NCBI GenBank assembly: GCA_036336715.1 | Contig: JAYZFP010000177.1 | Location: 8,752-72,751, forward strand | Reading direction: 5' to 3' | DNA from: JABAAE01 sp036336715 | Lineage (GTDB): Bacteria; Planctomycetota; Planctomycetia; Pirellulales; Pirellulaceae | DNA length: 64,000 bases | In this document: positions 26,999 to 36,150 of the stretch, piece by piece | Numbering within the stretch: position 1 is the first letter of the stretch | Layout: every line of letters starts with the position of its first letter | Position numbers and translations under genes: made by a program | The notes under the pieces: model-generated | Databases searched by the model: none | Told to the model about the DNA's origin: nothing | Seen by the model: only the letters and a program-made list of their open reading frames with translations

Positions 26999-27451
26999 AT
27001 GCCTGGCGTTTACTACAGCACCGTACTGGATGCCCCCATCGAAAGGGTTTGGGATTCCATCCGTAATTTCAACGCTCTCGCTGATTGGCACCCACTGATC
27101 GTCGATTGTCACATTGAAGAGAACCAGCCTTCCGACCGGGTGGGTTGTGTGCGCAACTTCAGGCTGGAAGACGGAGCGAATTTTCGCGAACGCCTGCTTT
27201 CCCTGAATGACCTCAAAAAGACGTTTTCCTATTGCATTGAGGAGGCCCCCCTGCCCCTGGAAAACTACGTGGCCACCGTCAAACTTTCTCCCGTTACGGA
27301 TGGAAACAGGACCTTTGTCTCCTGGTCTTCCACCTTTCAGTGTCCGCCCGACGCGGAACAGGAACTCTCTGAACTGGTCGAGGACGGAGTCTACCGGGCA
27401 GGTCTGGAGGCCATCCGGAAAATTCTCGACCAGGGGCAGACCACGAGTTGA
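26999..27451 (+). CDS. SRPBCC (START-like) family protein
   Basis: The predicted product is 150 aa. It opens with YYSTVLDAPIERVWDSIRNF and DWHPLIVDC, the classic start of the polyketide cyclase/MxaD-like branch of the SRPBCC fold, a hydrophobic-ligand-binding cavity. The end (LVEDGVYRAGLEAIRKIL) forms the usual long C-terminal helix. The ligand is unknown. There is no signal peptide. It overlaps the next gene by 4 bp (TTGA), so the two are co-transcribed and probably translationally coupled, although no functional link to tRNA methylation is apparent. Confidence 0.85.
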   Translation: MPGVYYSTVLDAPIERVWDSIRNFNALADWHPLIVDCHIEENQPSDRVGCVRNFRLEDGANFRERLLSLNDLKKTFSYCIEEAPLPLENYVATVKLSPVTDGNRTFVSWSSTFQCPPDAEQELSELVEDGVYRAGLEAIRKILDQGQTTS

Positions 27452-27909
27452 ATTACGAACCCAGGATTCATATCGTCCTTTACCAACCCGAGATCCCCCA
27501 CAATACCGGGGCGGTCGGTCGCACCTGCGTAGCGTTGGCAGCCAAACTCTGGCTCGTCAGGCCTCTGGGTTTCCAGCTCTCTGAAAAAAACCTGAAGCGG
27601 GCCGGCCTCGATTACTGGCAGCACCTTGAATGGGAGACAGTCGACAACTGGGACGATTTGACGCAAAAGCTGGAAACGCGTTTTTTCTTTTTTTCCAAGA
27701 CTGCCACGCATTCCCTCTACGATGCCAGTTTCAGGCAGGGTGACGCATTGGTCTTTGGGCGTGAATCAGCCGGATTGCCCGATTTCCTGCTGGACCCGAC
27801 CAGTGAGCATTCCCTGAAGATTCCAATCCGTCCTCAAGTTCGCAGCCTGAATCTGAGTTGCAGCGTGGCCATCGCCGGCTATGAGTTCTGCCGTCAAACA
27901 GGATTCTGA
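27448..27909 (+). CDS. trmL: tRNA (cytidine(34)-2'-O)-methyltransferase TrmL
   Basis: The predicted product is 153 aa, the typical TrmL length. It methylates the 2'-O of the wobble base in tRNA-Leu using SAM, through a SPOUT trefoil knot. Visible signatures are HIVLYQPEIPHNTGAVGRTC at the N-terminus, DYW around residue 54, LVFGRESAGLP in the middle and RSLNLSCSVAIAGYE in the knot. Start is TTG at 27448, overlapping the previous stop by 4 bp; no later ATG would keep the conserved N-terminus. Confidence 0.93.
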   Translation: MNYEPRIHIVLYQPEIPHNTGAVGRTCVALAAKLWLVRPLGFQLSEKNLKRAGLDYWQHLEWETVDNWDDLTQKLETRFFFFSKTATHSLYDASFRQGDALVFGRESAGLPDFLLDPTSEHSLKIPIRPQVRSLNLSCSVAIAGYEFCRQTGF

Positions 27910-28129
27910 TCTGTTCCCGGCTTTCTCCCATCCCTGGTTCGGATTCCCGACAAGCCAATTCCAACGAAGACGGTGCAGACGATTGGGTGTCCGGAATGTG
28001 GCAAGCCATTCGATTCGGCGGACCGGGTGAAAGCGAACCGGCAGCCGACTATATTGAACATCTCATTCTCTGGCGTTTTCATGATTTGGGAACGACCACT
28101 TACAATCACATCAATCCGGGAGACCTTGG

Positions 28130-29545
28130 ATGTCGCGATTTCCGTCCTTTTTGATCGCAGCCCTGTGCTGCCTCTTCTGCGGTCCTCTGCTGGCCGAAAC
28201 AAAAGTCCCATCCATCATCGGCAGCCACATGGTGCTGCAAAGGGGAAAGGTAACCCCCGTCTGGGGTTGGGACAATGCAGGCCAGAAAGTCACCGTCACT
28301 TTCAATGGGCAATCCGCTACCACAACCACCGACTCGTCGGGTCGCTGGCAGGTCAACCTGAAACCGATGAAAGCAGGCGGCCCCCTTTCGATGTCCATCG
28401 AGGGCAGTTCCAGGATCCAACTGGAAAACATCCTGGTCGGCGAGGTCTGGCTTTGCAGCGGTCAGTCCAACATGGAATGGACCGTCAAGATATCGAACAA
28501 CCCAAAAGAGGAAATTGCGGCCGCCAATTACCCCAAAATCCGCCACATCAAGATTCCCCACCGGCCATCAGACAAACCGGAATCCGATGTTCCGTCACAA
28601 GGCTGGAAAGTCTGCTCGCCGAAAACGGCCGGCGATTTCACCGCTGTGGGATATTATTTTGGCCGCCAGCTCCACAAGGAACTGAATGTTCCCATCGGGC
28701 TGATCGGATCCAATTGGGGAGGAACCCGGATCGAACCCTGGACACCACCGGAAGGGTTCAAAAAGGTTCCAGCCCTCAAGGCAAGCCACGCTGACAAACT
28801 CGATTCCTTTCCAGCGAAAAACGGAAATCGAATCAATCACCAGTCTCCACTGGCTCTTTATAACGGCATGATCCATCCGCTTCTCCCTTTCAGCATCAAA
28901 GGTGCGATCTGGTACCAGGGAGAATCCAATAATGGCGAAGGGATGCTGTACCACGAAAAGATGAAGGCCCTGATCCACGGCTGGCGCGAAGTCTGGAACA
29001 CCCCGGATCTCCCCTTCTATTTTGTACAGTTGGCTCCTTTCAAATACGGTAACGCTGCCGCACTCCCTTTTATCTGGGAAGCGCAGGAAAAAACACTCTC
29101 GGTTCCCCACACCGGGATGGCAGTTACAACCGATATCAGCAACATCCGCGACATCCACCCCAGGAACAAGCAGGATGTTGGCAGGAGATTGGCCCTATGG
29201 GCCCTCAAGCATGACTACGGTCGCTCCGAATTGGTCTGTTCCGGACCTACCCTGGAATCGATGAAGATCGAAGGCAACCAGGCCCGGCTTTCGTTTGGCA
29301 ACATTGGAAAGGGGCTGACCACCCGGGACGGAAAAGCCCCATCCCACTATACGATCGCCGGCGAGGACAGGAAATTTGTCGAGGCAAAAGCCAGGATTGA
29401 TGGAAACCAGGTTGTGGTCACTGCCGAAGGCGTGTCCAAACCGGTTGCCGTCCGATTTGGCTGGGACCAGTTGGCCGAGCCCAATTTTGGCAACCGGGAA
29501 GGGCTGCCGGCGTCTCCGTTTCGCACGGATTCCTGGAAGAAATAG
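28130..29545 (+). CDS. Secreted sialate O-acetylesterase-like carbohydrate esterase
   Basis: The predicted product is 471 aa with a signal peptide (LIAALCCLFCGPLLA-ET). It belongs to the SGNH-type family that removes O-acetyl groups from sugars. Motifs are CSGQSNMEW (Ser113 nucleophile), GSNWGGT (oxyanion Asn/Gly), WYQGESN and DIHPRNK (catalytic Asp/His). The N-terminal part (VWGWDNAGQKVTVTFNG) is the usual beta-sandwich. In planctomycetes these proteins often sit among polysaccharide genes, and the natural substrate may be acetylated xylan or another glycan rather than sialic acid. Start is supported by GGAGACC before the ATG. A hairpin terminator follows. Confidence 0.9.
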   Translation: MSRFPSFLIAALCCLFCGPLLAETKVPSIIGSHMVLQRGKVTPVWGWDNAGQKVTVTFNGQSATTTTDSSGRWQVNLKPMKAGGPLSMSIEGSSRIQLENILVGEVWLCSGQSNMEWTVKISNNPKEEIAAANYPKIRHIKIPHRPSDKPESDVPSQGWKVCSPKTAGDFTAVGYYFGRQLHKELNVPIGLIGSNWGGTRIEPWTPPEGFKKVPALKASHADKLDSFPAKNGNRINHQSPLALYNGMIHPLLPFSIKGAIWYQGESNNGEGMLYHEKMKALIHGWREVWNTPDLPFYFVQLAPFKYGNAAALPFIWEAQEKTLSVPHTGMAVTTDISNIRDIHPRNKQDVGRRLALWALKHDYGRSELVCSGPTLESMKIEGNQARLSFGNIGKGLTTRDGKAPSHYTIAGEDRKFVEAKARIDGNQVVVTAEGVSKPVAVRFGWDQLAEPNFGNREGLPASPFRTDSWKK

Positions 29546-29563
29546 AAGCTCCGTACGAATCTC

Positions 29564-29592
29564 AAGGGGCTGAAAAACCTCCAGCCCCTTTT
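29564..29592 (+). terminator. Rho-independent terminator after the esterase gene
   Basis: AAGGGGCTG (29564-29572) pairs with CAGCCCCTT (29582-29590) around a 9-nt loop, with the T run continuing to 29592. It lies 19 bp after the stop codon. Confidence 0.8.
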
Positions 29593-29737
29593 CTTGTAAC
29601 CATCCTGAATGACTCTCTGTGAACAGGACCGCCGATGAGGGAGACGCTCGCAGCCCGCACTCTCTTATCCCTCAATCCAGTGTCCGGGTCCGATTGAAAA
29701 CGTCCCACTGAACACCGATTCCATCAGCAGCCATCGT

Positions 29738-30670
29738 CTAGACGTCACAGACCTTGGCCGCATGTCGCAAAGCGCGGATTCTGTTTTTCCAGGTGGGAAT
29801 GAATTCCTGGGCCACGTATCCTTCGTAGCCCGTCTCGAGTATGGCACGCATCACCGCCGGATAATTGATTTCCTGGTGTTCATCCAGTTCGCAACGTCCG
29901 GGATTCCCGGCGGTGTGATAGTGCCCGATGTATTCCTGGTAAGCCCGCAGGCGGCGAATGACATCGCCGTTCATGATCTGCACATGGTAGACATCAAACA
30001 GGAGTTTCATGTTGGGTGAGCCAACTTTTTTGATCAATTCCACACAGAAATCGACATCGTCCCCAAAGTAGCCCGGATGTCCTTTCATCGGATGGGAATC
30101 GTCCCTGGAGTTGAGGTGCTCCAGCACGAGATTGATCCTGTTCTTTTCAGCGTAACCGATCACCTCTTTCCAGAGTTTGACGCAGTTGGACGCTAACTGA
30201 TCACGATCGATGTTTTTTTCACTCATTCCCGTAAACGTAATCACACTTGGAGAACCGACTTCGACGGCCAGGTCGATCCCGGTCATGATTTTCTTTTTGC
30301 ATTCAGCATGGTACTCCGGATTAACCGGTCCCTTGGCAAATCCATGGCTTCCTACAAGGGAAATCTCCAGGCCCAGTTTCCTGATCGCCGGATAATGCTG
30401 ACTTCCAATACCTTCCATTGCAACCAAACCGATCGCCTTGCAATGACGGCCCAGCTCCACCGCCGGCATCGGATTGAAACACCATCCCATGACTGACTGC
30501 CGGATTTGTCCTTTTTGCACCCGGTAGGAATCGAGTTCCGGATCATCTTTGGCATCAAACGGCCGGCCCCTGCCGGCTGGAGAGGCTTCCACGGGGCCGC
30601 TGGTTGCAACGGCCGCGGTTCCTGCAAGGGAAGTCGCCATCATTCCGCGTCGGGTCAGCTTGGGATTCAT
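29738..30670 (-). CDS. Tat-signal sugar isomerase/hydroxypyruvate isomerase-like TIM barrel protein
   Basis: The predicted product is 310 aa. The N-terminus has LTRRGMMATSLAGTAAVATSGPVEASPAG-like character, a twin-arginine signal. The body is an AP-endonuclease-2/xylose-isomerase-like TIM barrel: VLEHLNSRDDSHPMKGHPGY, LLFDVYHVQIMNGD and HYHTAGNPGRCELDEHQEINY carry the metal-binding Glu, Asp, His and Glu seen in Hyi-type isomerases. The substrate is uncertain. The ATG at 30670 follows a GGAA. The next gene on this strand ends 31 bp upstream, so co-transcription with the ABC exporter pair is possible. Confidence 0.88.
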   Translation of the reverse strand: MNPKLTRRGMMATSLAGTAAVATSGPVEASPAGRGRPFDAKDDPELDSYRVQKGQIRQSVMGWCFNPMPAVELGRHCKAIGLVAMEGIGSQHYPAIRKLGLEISLVGSHGFAKGPVNPEYHAECKKKIMTGIDLAVEVGSPSVITFTGMSEKNIDRDQLASNCVKLWKEVIGYAEKNRINLVLEHLNSRDDSHPMKGHPGYFGDDVDFCVELIKKVGSPNMKLLFDVYHVQIMNGDVIRRLRAYQEYIGHYHTAGNPGRCELDEHQEINYPAVMRAILETGYEGYVAQEFIPTWKNRIRALRHAAKVCDV

Positions 30671-30701
30671 ACCATTCCTTTCCGGTTTCCTGAATTGGTT
30701 G

Positions 30702-33074
30702 TTATGGATCTTCTTGATCCGGCTTGCCCACGGGAAGGCTTGCCTTTTCTCGCGGGGAAAGCAACCCGGTGATACCGATTCCCGCCAACAATCCCACTCC
30801 GGCCGCAATCAGAACCCAAGTTGGGAATCCGCTCCTGGAACTGTCAATCCACCCGGCTTCGACCAGGCTCTGTTCGTAATAGGCTAGCGAAACGAGGATT
30901 CCGTTGTTCAGGCAATGAAGCAGAATTCCGGGGAGGATGCTTCCACTTTTTACTGCCAGCCAGGCCAGCAACAGTCCTGCCAGAAAGGAGGGAAGGAATT
31001 TCTGACTGGAAAGATCGGTCAGCGAGAGAGTGTGAAATACCCCGAAGGCCAATGCCGACAGGGTAATCGACAGCCAAACCCTGTTTCCTGGCTGCAGGGC
31101 CCGCAGGAGAACCCCCCGAAAAAAGAACTCCTCGGCAATCGCCGGAACAATCGAGAAACAGAAGACAATCAGCACCGGGGAAACGGTTCGCCACTTTTCG
31201 ACGATCTGTTGCGCCTTTTCCAGCAGGGTCTTTTTCCACTCCGGTTCACTGTCACCAGCGGTCCCGGCCACAAGGTGATTGGTCCAATCCACCAGTTGAC
31301 CAACCAGTGGCCAGAGACAGACACCAATCAGGAGGGCTGCCAAAAAAGCAGCCCAATGGGGCCGGCAAAATCCCATCGCCCTCAACAGGTTGATCCGACC
31401 GTGCCAGAGGAAAAACCAGGGGACGGCAATGAATACCAACAGGGTTGCGATGACAAACGGGACCAGGTTGACCCAGTAGGCAACCTGCTCGACTTCCACT
31501 CCCTGGTAAGACGCTACCCATTGGGGCACACGCCCCACCAGTCCAATGCTGAGAAAACTCAGGGGAAAGATAATCGCCAGAACCGACATTGCCCTGGAGA
31601 CCGATATGCTCTCCGAGGATTCAACAGGTCGACGGACGAGGGATCTCCAGCTGGCCTGGTTTCCATAGAGAATGGAATCAGAACCGAAAATGTTGGCAGC
31701 AACCGACAGAGCCGACAATCCGTAAAGGGCTGTCGAGGTGACAGCGATGATCGCAGGCGTCGGCGTTGCCGTGCCTTCCATGATTTCACGGGCCAGCAGG
31801 ACAATATTGATCAGGGGGACAACCGTCAGCGCGCCGCCCAATTCCAGTCCGGGCGTCAGGCTGATGATTCCCGGTGTAATGGAAACCAGCATCAGTGGAA
31901 CAATGTAAGCCTGGGCTTCCTTGAAACTTCGCGCAAAGCTGGTGACTGCCAACAGAACCGACGAAAAAAATCCGGCGAACAGGATGAGCAGTGCAAAGAC
32001 CTGAAAAATCACCCACAGGTCAAAATAGGAATCACCAAACAGGATGGGTAACAACCCGAACAGGGCGAGTGTTGAAAACATGCCGGTCATATTCACGACC
32101 GCTGTCAGCATTGCAACAGTAAGGACCCCGATAAACTTGGCGAACAACACCTGGAAACGGGGAACCGGGGCCGCGATCAGGGCCTCCAGCGTTCCACGCT
32201 CCCTTTCGCCAGCAGTCAGGTCAATGGCCGGGTAAACAGCCCCCGTGACTGTCATCAGGATCAGGATCAGGGGCACCAGGCTGGACATGGAAATGCTGGC
32301 AGGTTGCGAAATGCCCTCCACCTTGAGGGTATCGTAAGAACTTCCCCGAAAGGGAAACTGCATTTTGGCCAGCACCAGATTCGTGGCGTCAATTCGCTTT
32401 CTCAGGTAAGTTGCTGCCCGGGCACTGCTTCCCGAATCAGCCTGGATGATTTTCACCTTTTCAAGAACCGGAACGTAACGATTCTGCCCGCGTGGCCTGA
32501 AGAAACCAATCTGAACACGAAGCCCCACATCGACCTCGCCGGATTCAACCAGCCGTTCCAGGGATTCACTTTCTTCCGTTCTGATCGAGATGGAATTTTC
32601 CTGGAAATACCGCCGTTCCGAAGGCCTCACGAACAGGGGGTCATAATTCGAATCGGTCAACTGCTCGATTCGGTCCCAGGCCGGAATCCGGTCATCCTCC
32701 TCGATTTCCAGTTCCGGAAAAATGTAGTACTCGCCAGGGTTGATAAACCTCCGGCAGAATTCCTCGACCAGTTCTTCGTCCCGGAATCGCCGGGAGCCGT
32801 TCGGCAATTCATCCGGACCAACCCGGTTTCCCTCGTTATCGACAAATTCCTCCTCCAGCACAAACCGATAGGACGTTTGTTCCAGATTGCCTGCGGCCGA
32901 AAAATAGAATTTCTGAAACAGGATGCTCAGCAGGGGATAAATCAAAAGCGGCATTCCGACCAGGGTCAGAATCGTCCTCCGGTCCCGCAAAATCTCCTTG
33001 AGCTCCTTGAGTGTCAATCGGAGGGTGTTCCGGATTCCGGAATTGCGATGCCGGATTGAACGGGATTCACTCAT
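30702..33074 (-). CDS. ABC-2 permease fused to CPBP intramembrane protease
   Basis: The predicted product is 790 aa. The N-terminal 480 residues are a NatB-like ABC-2 permease: one helix at 35-60, a large extracytoplasmic domain, then a helix bundle containing TAGERERGTLEALIAAP. The C-terminal 200 residues carry the CPBP glutamic-type membrane protease motifs EEFFFRG, FGVFH and HCLNN. ATG at 33074 overlaps the ATPase gene by 8 bp (ATGAGTGA), showing coupling. The fusion suggests that exported material is processed in the membrane, but neither substrate nor cleavage target is known. An in-frame GTG at 33077 is the alternative start. Confidence 0.9.
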   Translation of the reverse strand: MSESRSIRHRNSGIRNTLRLTLKELKEILRDRRTILTLVGMPLLIYPLLSILFQKFYFSAAGNLEQTSYRFVLEEEFVDNEGNRVGPDELPNGSRRFRDEELVEEFCRRFINPGEYYIFPELEIEEDDRIPAWDRIEQLTDSNYDPLFVRPSERRYFQENSISIRTEESESLERLVESGEVDVGLRVQIGFFRPRGQNRYVPVLEKVKIIQADSGSSARAATYLRKRIDATNLVLAKMQFPFRGSSYDTLKVEGISQPASISMSSLVPLILILMTVTGAVYPAIDLTAGERERGTLEALIAAPVPRFQVLFAKFIGVLTVAMLTAVVNMTGMFSTLALFGLLPILFGDSYFDLWVIFQVFALLILFAGFFSSVLLAVTSFARSFKEAQAYIVPLMLVSITPGIISLTPGLELGGALTVVPLINIVLLAREIMEGTATPTPAIIAVTSTALYGLSALSVAANIFGSDSILYGNQASWRSLVRRPVESSESISVSRAMSVLAIIFPLSFLSIGLVGRVPQWVASYQGVEVEQVAYWVNLVPFVIATLLVFIAVPWFFLWHGRINLLRAMGFCRPHWAAFLAALLIGVCLWPLVGQLVDWTNHLVAGTAGDSEPEWKKTLLEKAQQIVEKWRTVSPVLIVFCFSIVPAIAEEFFFRGVLLRALQPGNRVWLSITLSALAFGVFHTLSLTDLSSQKFLPSFLAGLLLAWLAVKSGSILPGILLHCLNNGILVSLAYYEQSLVEAGWIDSSRSGFPTWVLIAAGVGLLAGIGITGLLSPREKASLPVGKPDQEDP

Positions 33075-33933
33075 CACCCGGGCCCTCCGTCAGGTCACCT
33101 GTCAACAGATCCGACCTTTTCCCGCCCGAATTGAACGTCGTTTTTTCCCTTTCATCATCCAGCAGGATATCTGCCACAGCAGAATCCTCCCCTTCCACAG
33201 CGAGTATCTTCAGGAACATCTCCACCAGCGAAGACTCTCCGGTTCGTTGGCAAAGTTCCTCAAGGGTACCTTCCTCCCGCAATCGCCCCTCGAAAATCAG
33301 CCCAAACCGGTCACAAAGCCGTTGAGCCTCATCCAGGCGATGAGTGGACACGATAATCGCCTTGTCCTGGTCACGCAGCAAATCGATATAATCGAACACC
33401 GCTTTGCTGCCAACGATATCCAGCCCCAGCGTCGGTTCGTCAAGCAACATTACCGGCGGTTTGTGGATGAGCGCCCGGGCAAGGTTGATCCGTTGCTTCT
33501 GCCCGGTACTGAGGGTGGCACACCGCTGGTCGATGATCTTCTGTAACGAAAAAATCCGGACAATTTCATCAACATGGCAGTTGGCTTCATCCGGATCCAC
33601 ACCATAGACATCCGCGAAAAAAAGTAGCATCTCACGGGCAGTCAACCACTGGTACAGGCCAACGGCCGCGGAAACAAAACCAATCCGCCGCTTGACCTCA
33701 AAGGCATCCACCGACGTCCGGAATCCCCCCACCTCCGCGTAGCCGGAATCGGGTTGCAATAACCCGAGAATCATTCGCAGAGTCGTCGTCTTGCCGGCGC
33801 CGTTCGGACCAAGGAGCCCGTAAACCTCTCCAGGTGCCACTTCAAAAGTCAGATCATCAACCGCCACCACCGATCGCGATTCGGTGTTGAATTCCTTACG
33901 AATATCGCGGACTTGGATGACGGGATCAGGCAT
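33067..33933 (-). CDS. ABC transporter ATP-binding protein (NatA-like)
   Basis: The predicted product is 288 aa. It has Walker A GPNGAGKTT, signature LSTGQKQR, Walker B VMLLDEPT and the switch His in STHRLDEA. It couples to the downstream permease-CPBP gene through an 8-bp overlap. The signature has Thr in place of the usual Gly (LSTGQ rather than LSGGQ), as is frequent in NatA-type exporters. The ATG at 33933 is preferred; GTG at 33960 is in frame. After about residue 215 there is an acidic tail with little conservation. Confidence 0.93.
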   Translation of the reverse strand: MPDPVIQVRDIRKEFNTESRSVVAVDDLTFEVAPGEVYGLLGPNGAGKTTTLRMILGLLQPDSGYAEVGGFRTSVDAFEVKRRIGFVSAAVGLYQWLTAREMLLFFADVYGVDPDEANCHVDEIVRIFSLQKIIDQRCATLSTGQKQRINLARALIHKPPVMLLDEPTLGLDIVGSKAVFDYIDLLRDQDKAIIVSTHRLDEAQRLCDRFGLIFEGRLREEGTLEELCQRTGESSLVEMFLKILAVEGEDSAVADILLDDEREKTTFNSGGKRSDLLTGDLTEGPGDE

Positions 33934-34216
33934 TCTTTCGGGCAGTTGGTCGACCAGCACAAAAACGTTTCACCAGTATAAGGTGGACAGCCTCAAAAGA
34001 CATCGGGTCAGCTCCAAAGTGAGACTCTTTGACACGCCCTGACCGTTTCCCGGCGATCCGTCGAGTCGTTTGAAACCAATCGGCCTGCCTGCCGCAGGCA
34101 TCCCGACCAGGTTTCCACAAGATCTTCTGAAAAAATTCCTGGACCTGAAGCCTTAAGAACTGAAAGCCCGGTTCTGGAATGGGAGCCGATTGCCCCCGTG
34201 GGGAGATGCCGCCGAA

Positions 34217-35929
34217 TCAGTAGGTGGCAAGCAGCCTGCGATATTGGAGACCGACAAGACGGAAATAACACAACAGGACAAACACGGATCCGCCCGCAGC
34301 AATCAAACAGGCAAGAAAACCGCCGCCCATCAGGACAAAAAAACCAAAACCGATCACGAAAAAGCCGCACACGAGGGAAATCCCCCAAAAGGACCACCAC
34401 TCACGTAACGAAGATCGGACGGAAGCGAAAACCTTGCCGGAGAACGGTTGACCGATCGATTGATTTCGGATGGTGGAATGTAACAGCAGTGGAAACAGAA
34501 ACAGGCAACTCAAGGTTGCCAACCCCATCGTCACCAGGTAGTTGCCTACCGCAAGGATAAAAGGAATCGAAAGCAGGATTCCGGGAATTGTGGCAAACAG
34601 GAATGGCAACACGACCACCAGGGACTGCGAGAGTATTTTATCCAGCTCCCACGACGTCCACTGTTCCATCTTCCTGCATCCGGCGATCGTTTCCGTCGTG
34701 ATATCGGCACCGGCAACCGCAAGGACCAGCAACCCGGGCAAGAGGACCAGGAATCCAAAATAAAAAGCAACGGTTGAGGTACCAAGCAGGAAAGTAAGTC
34801 CAAGCCCGGTGAAAAGGGCAGCCAACAGGCACCTGAGGACAAACTCGGAGCATCGGGTAAAAAACAGGACCTCAACCAACCACTTGTTTTCATTGTCATG
34901 GGTCAGTTTCAGACGGTTCCCCACGGGAACTTCTTTTGGGGCAGAACGGACCTCCCTCGGGGTTGCCGCTTCGCTTTGATCCGCATCCGGCTGAGACGGG
35001 GGGCTGGAGGGATTCTTGGTCTGGTCACTCGACCAGGGCCGCCCATCCACTGCCAAATCAGCATCCAGCAATTCGGCATTTCCGTTTCTTCCATCTTCCG
35101 GCTCAACCCCATTTGCAGACGACTTCTCGTTGTTTGCCGAATCATCGTTTGCCGAATCATCCCCTTTGCTGACACTCGACTCCCGGCGGTGACTGCTGCC
35201 ACTCGGCTGATCCAATTCCGCGGAATGCCCTGTGGTTTGTTGCCCTGTGGTTTGTTCCCCTGTGGCATCGTCAACTGGCGTCCGCTGAGAGTCCCTGGGC
35301 ACAGCGGTATCCGCGCCTTCCTCGCCAGGGGTATTCTCTTGCCGGGAAGCCGTCGACAACTGGCTGTCGGTAAGGGGCATCGGATTTTCATTCGACCCGG
35401 GTGACGGTCCGGGAGTCTGCTCTCCGCCATCATCAGCAGTTTTCCCGTCAGACGAGTGCGAGGGAACGTGATCCGAAATGCGGATCGTATTCACCTCCAC
35501 GCGTCCCACGGAGTAACTGGTATCGGTCACGACCACTCCAAACGAGTCCGCACTCACATCCTGCGAGTGGGAAGAGAACGCATCCGGTGATCCCCGTTCA
35601 ACAGAATCCGGTGGAACTTCTGATGCCCCGGTTTTGTTCGTCTTTTGGGATTCCCCTGGTGTTGAACCCTGTGTGTCGGTTTCCGATGGCACGCTTACCG
35701 GCGCGTGCGGTCTGCCCTCTACTGTCTTTTCCGGGTTTTCTTCCACAACACGTTGGGCGGGTGTTGCTGGTTCCAGATCATCAGCCAACGCGGTCATCTT
35801 GGCGCCACAACGAAAGCAGTCTTTCTTCTGCTTCTTTGCTTTTTTCCCGTCATCCGCCTCGGCAAATGCCTTGGCGGTCGCGTGACACCGCGGACAGGTG
35901 AACTTGATAATTCTTTTTTTCCCGGTCAC
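34217..35929 (-). CDS. Zinc-ribbon protein with long disordered linker and multi-pass membrane C-terminus
   Basis: The predicted product is 570 aa in three parts. Residues 1-45 hold a zinc ribbon (CPRCHATAKAF and CFRCGAKM). Residues 50-330 are a low-complexity Ser/Thr/Asp/Glu/Pro/Gly linker, with repeats such as SANDDSAN and TTGQQTTG encoded by exact 15-bp tandem duplications. Residues 350-570 contain about six transmembrane helices with GLGLTFLLGTSTVAFYFGFLV-like segments. The arrangement (cytoplasmic zinc finger, flexible tether, membrane domain) is seen in many planctomycete proteins of unknown role. It is monocistronic and divergent from the heme/HEAT gene. Confidence 0.82.
   Translation of the reverse strand: MTGKKRIIKFTCPRCHATAKAFAEADDGKKAKKQKKDCFRCGAKMTALADDLEPATPAQRVVEENPEKTVEGRPHAPVSVPSETDTQGSTPGESQKTNKTGASEVPPDSVERGSPDAFSSHSQDVSADSFGVVVTDTSYSVGRVEVNTIRISDHVPSHSSDGKTADDGGEQTPGPSPGSNENPMPLTDSQLSTASRQENTPGEEGADTAVPRDSQRTPVDDATGEQTTGQQTTGHSAELDQPSGSSHRRESSVSKGDDSANDDSANNEKSSANGVEPEDGRNGNAELLDADLAVDGRPWSSDQTKNPSSPPSQPDADQSEAATPREVRSAPKEVPVGNRLKLTHDNENKWLVEVLFFTRCSEFVLRCLLAALFTGLGLTFLLGTSTVAFYFGFLVLLPGLLVLAVAGADITTETIAGCRKMEQWTSWELDKILSQSLVVVLPFLFATIPGILLSIPFILAVGNYLVTMGLATLSCLFLFPLLLHSTIRNQSIGQPFSGKVFASVRSSLREWWSFWGISLVCGFFVIGFGFFVLMGGGFLACLIAAGGSVFVLLCYFRLVGLQYRRLLATY
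35132..35161. repeat. 15-bp in-frame tandem duplication
   Basis: The unit gtttgccgaatcatc occurs twice without mismatch inside the linker of the zinc-ribbon gene. Being five codons long it keeps the frame and duplicates SANDD. Confidence 0.85.
35227..35256. repeat. 15-bp in-frame tandem duplication
   Basis: The unit gccctgtggtttgtt occurs twice without mismatch, followed by a third partial copy (cccctgtgg). It lies in the same disordered linker as the duplication 80 bp away and gives the repeated TTGQQ/TTGHS peptides. Confidence 0.85.
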
Positions 35930-36150
35930 GATTTCGATTCGATCCTGTCCTGCGAGCAGTCTCCGGCAGTTGTTTCCGGAGACCAGTAAACGAAAAGGAA
36001 CACCTCTCCCCTGTTGCTATTTTGCCTGCTCGGGCCGCCGCTTCCAGTTAAATTCGCTCTGGGCAGGCGGTCCCAAGGTGCAGGAAGTAACGTTTTTTTG
36101 TATTGTACGGAAACGACCGGGCACCGCCGCTTCAACCTCCCAGTATTTCC

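Noticed and set aside
27973..28794. 273-aa plus-strand ORF overlapping the acetylesterase gene
   Set aside because: Same strand but another frame; the esterase frame has signal peptide and SGNH motifs, and this one has none.
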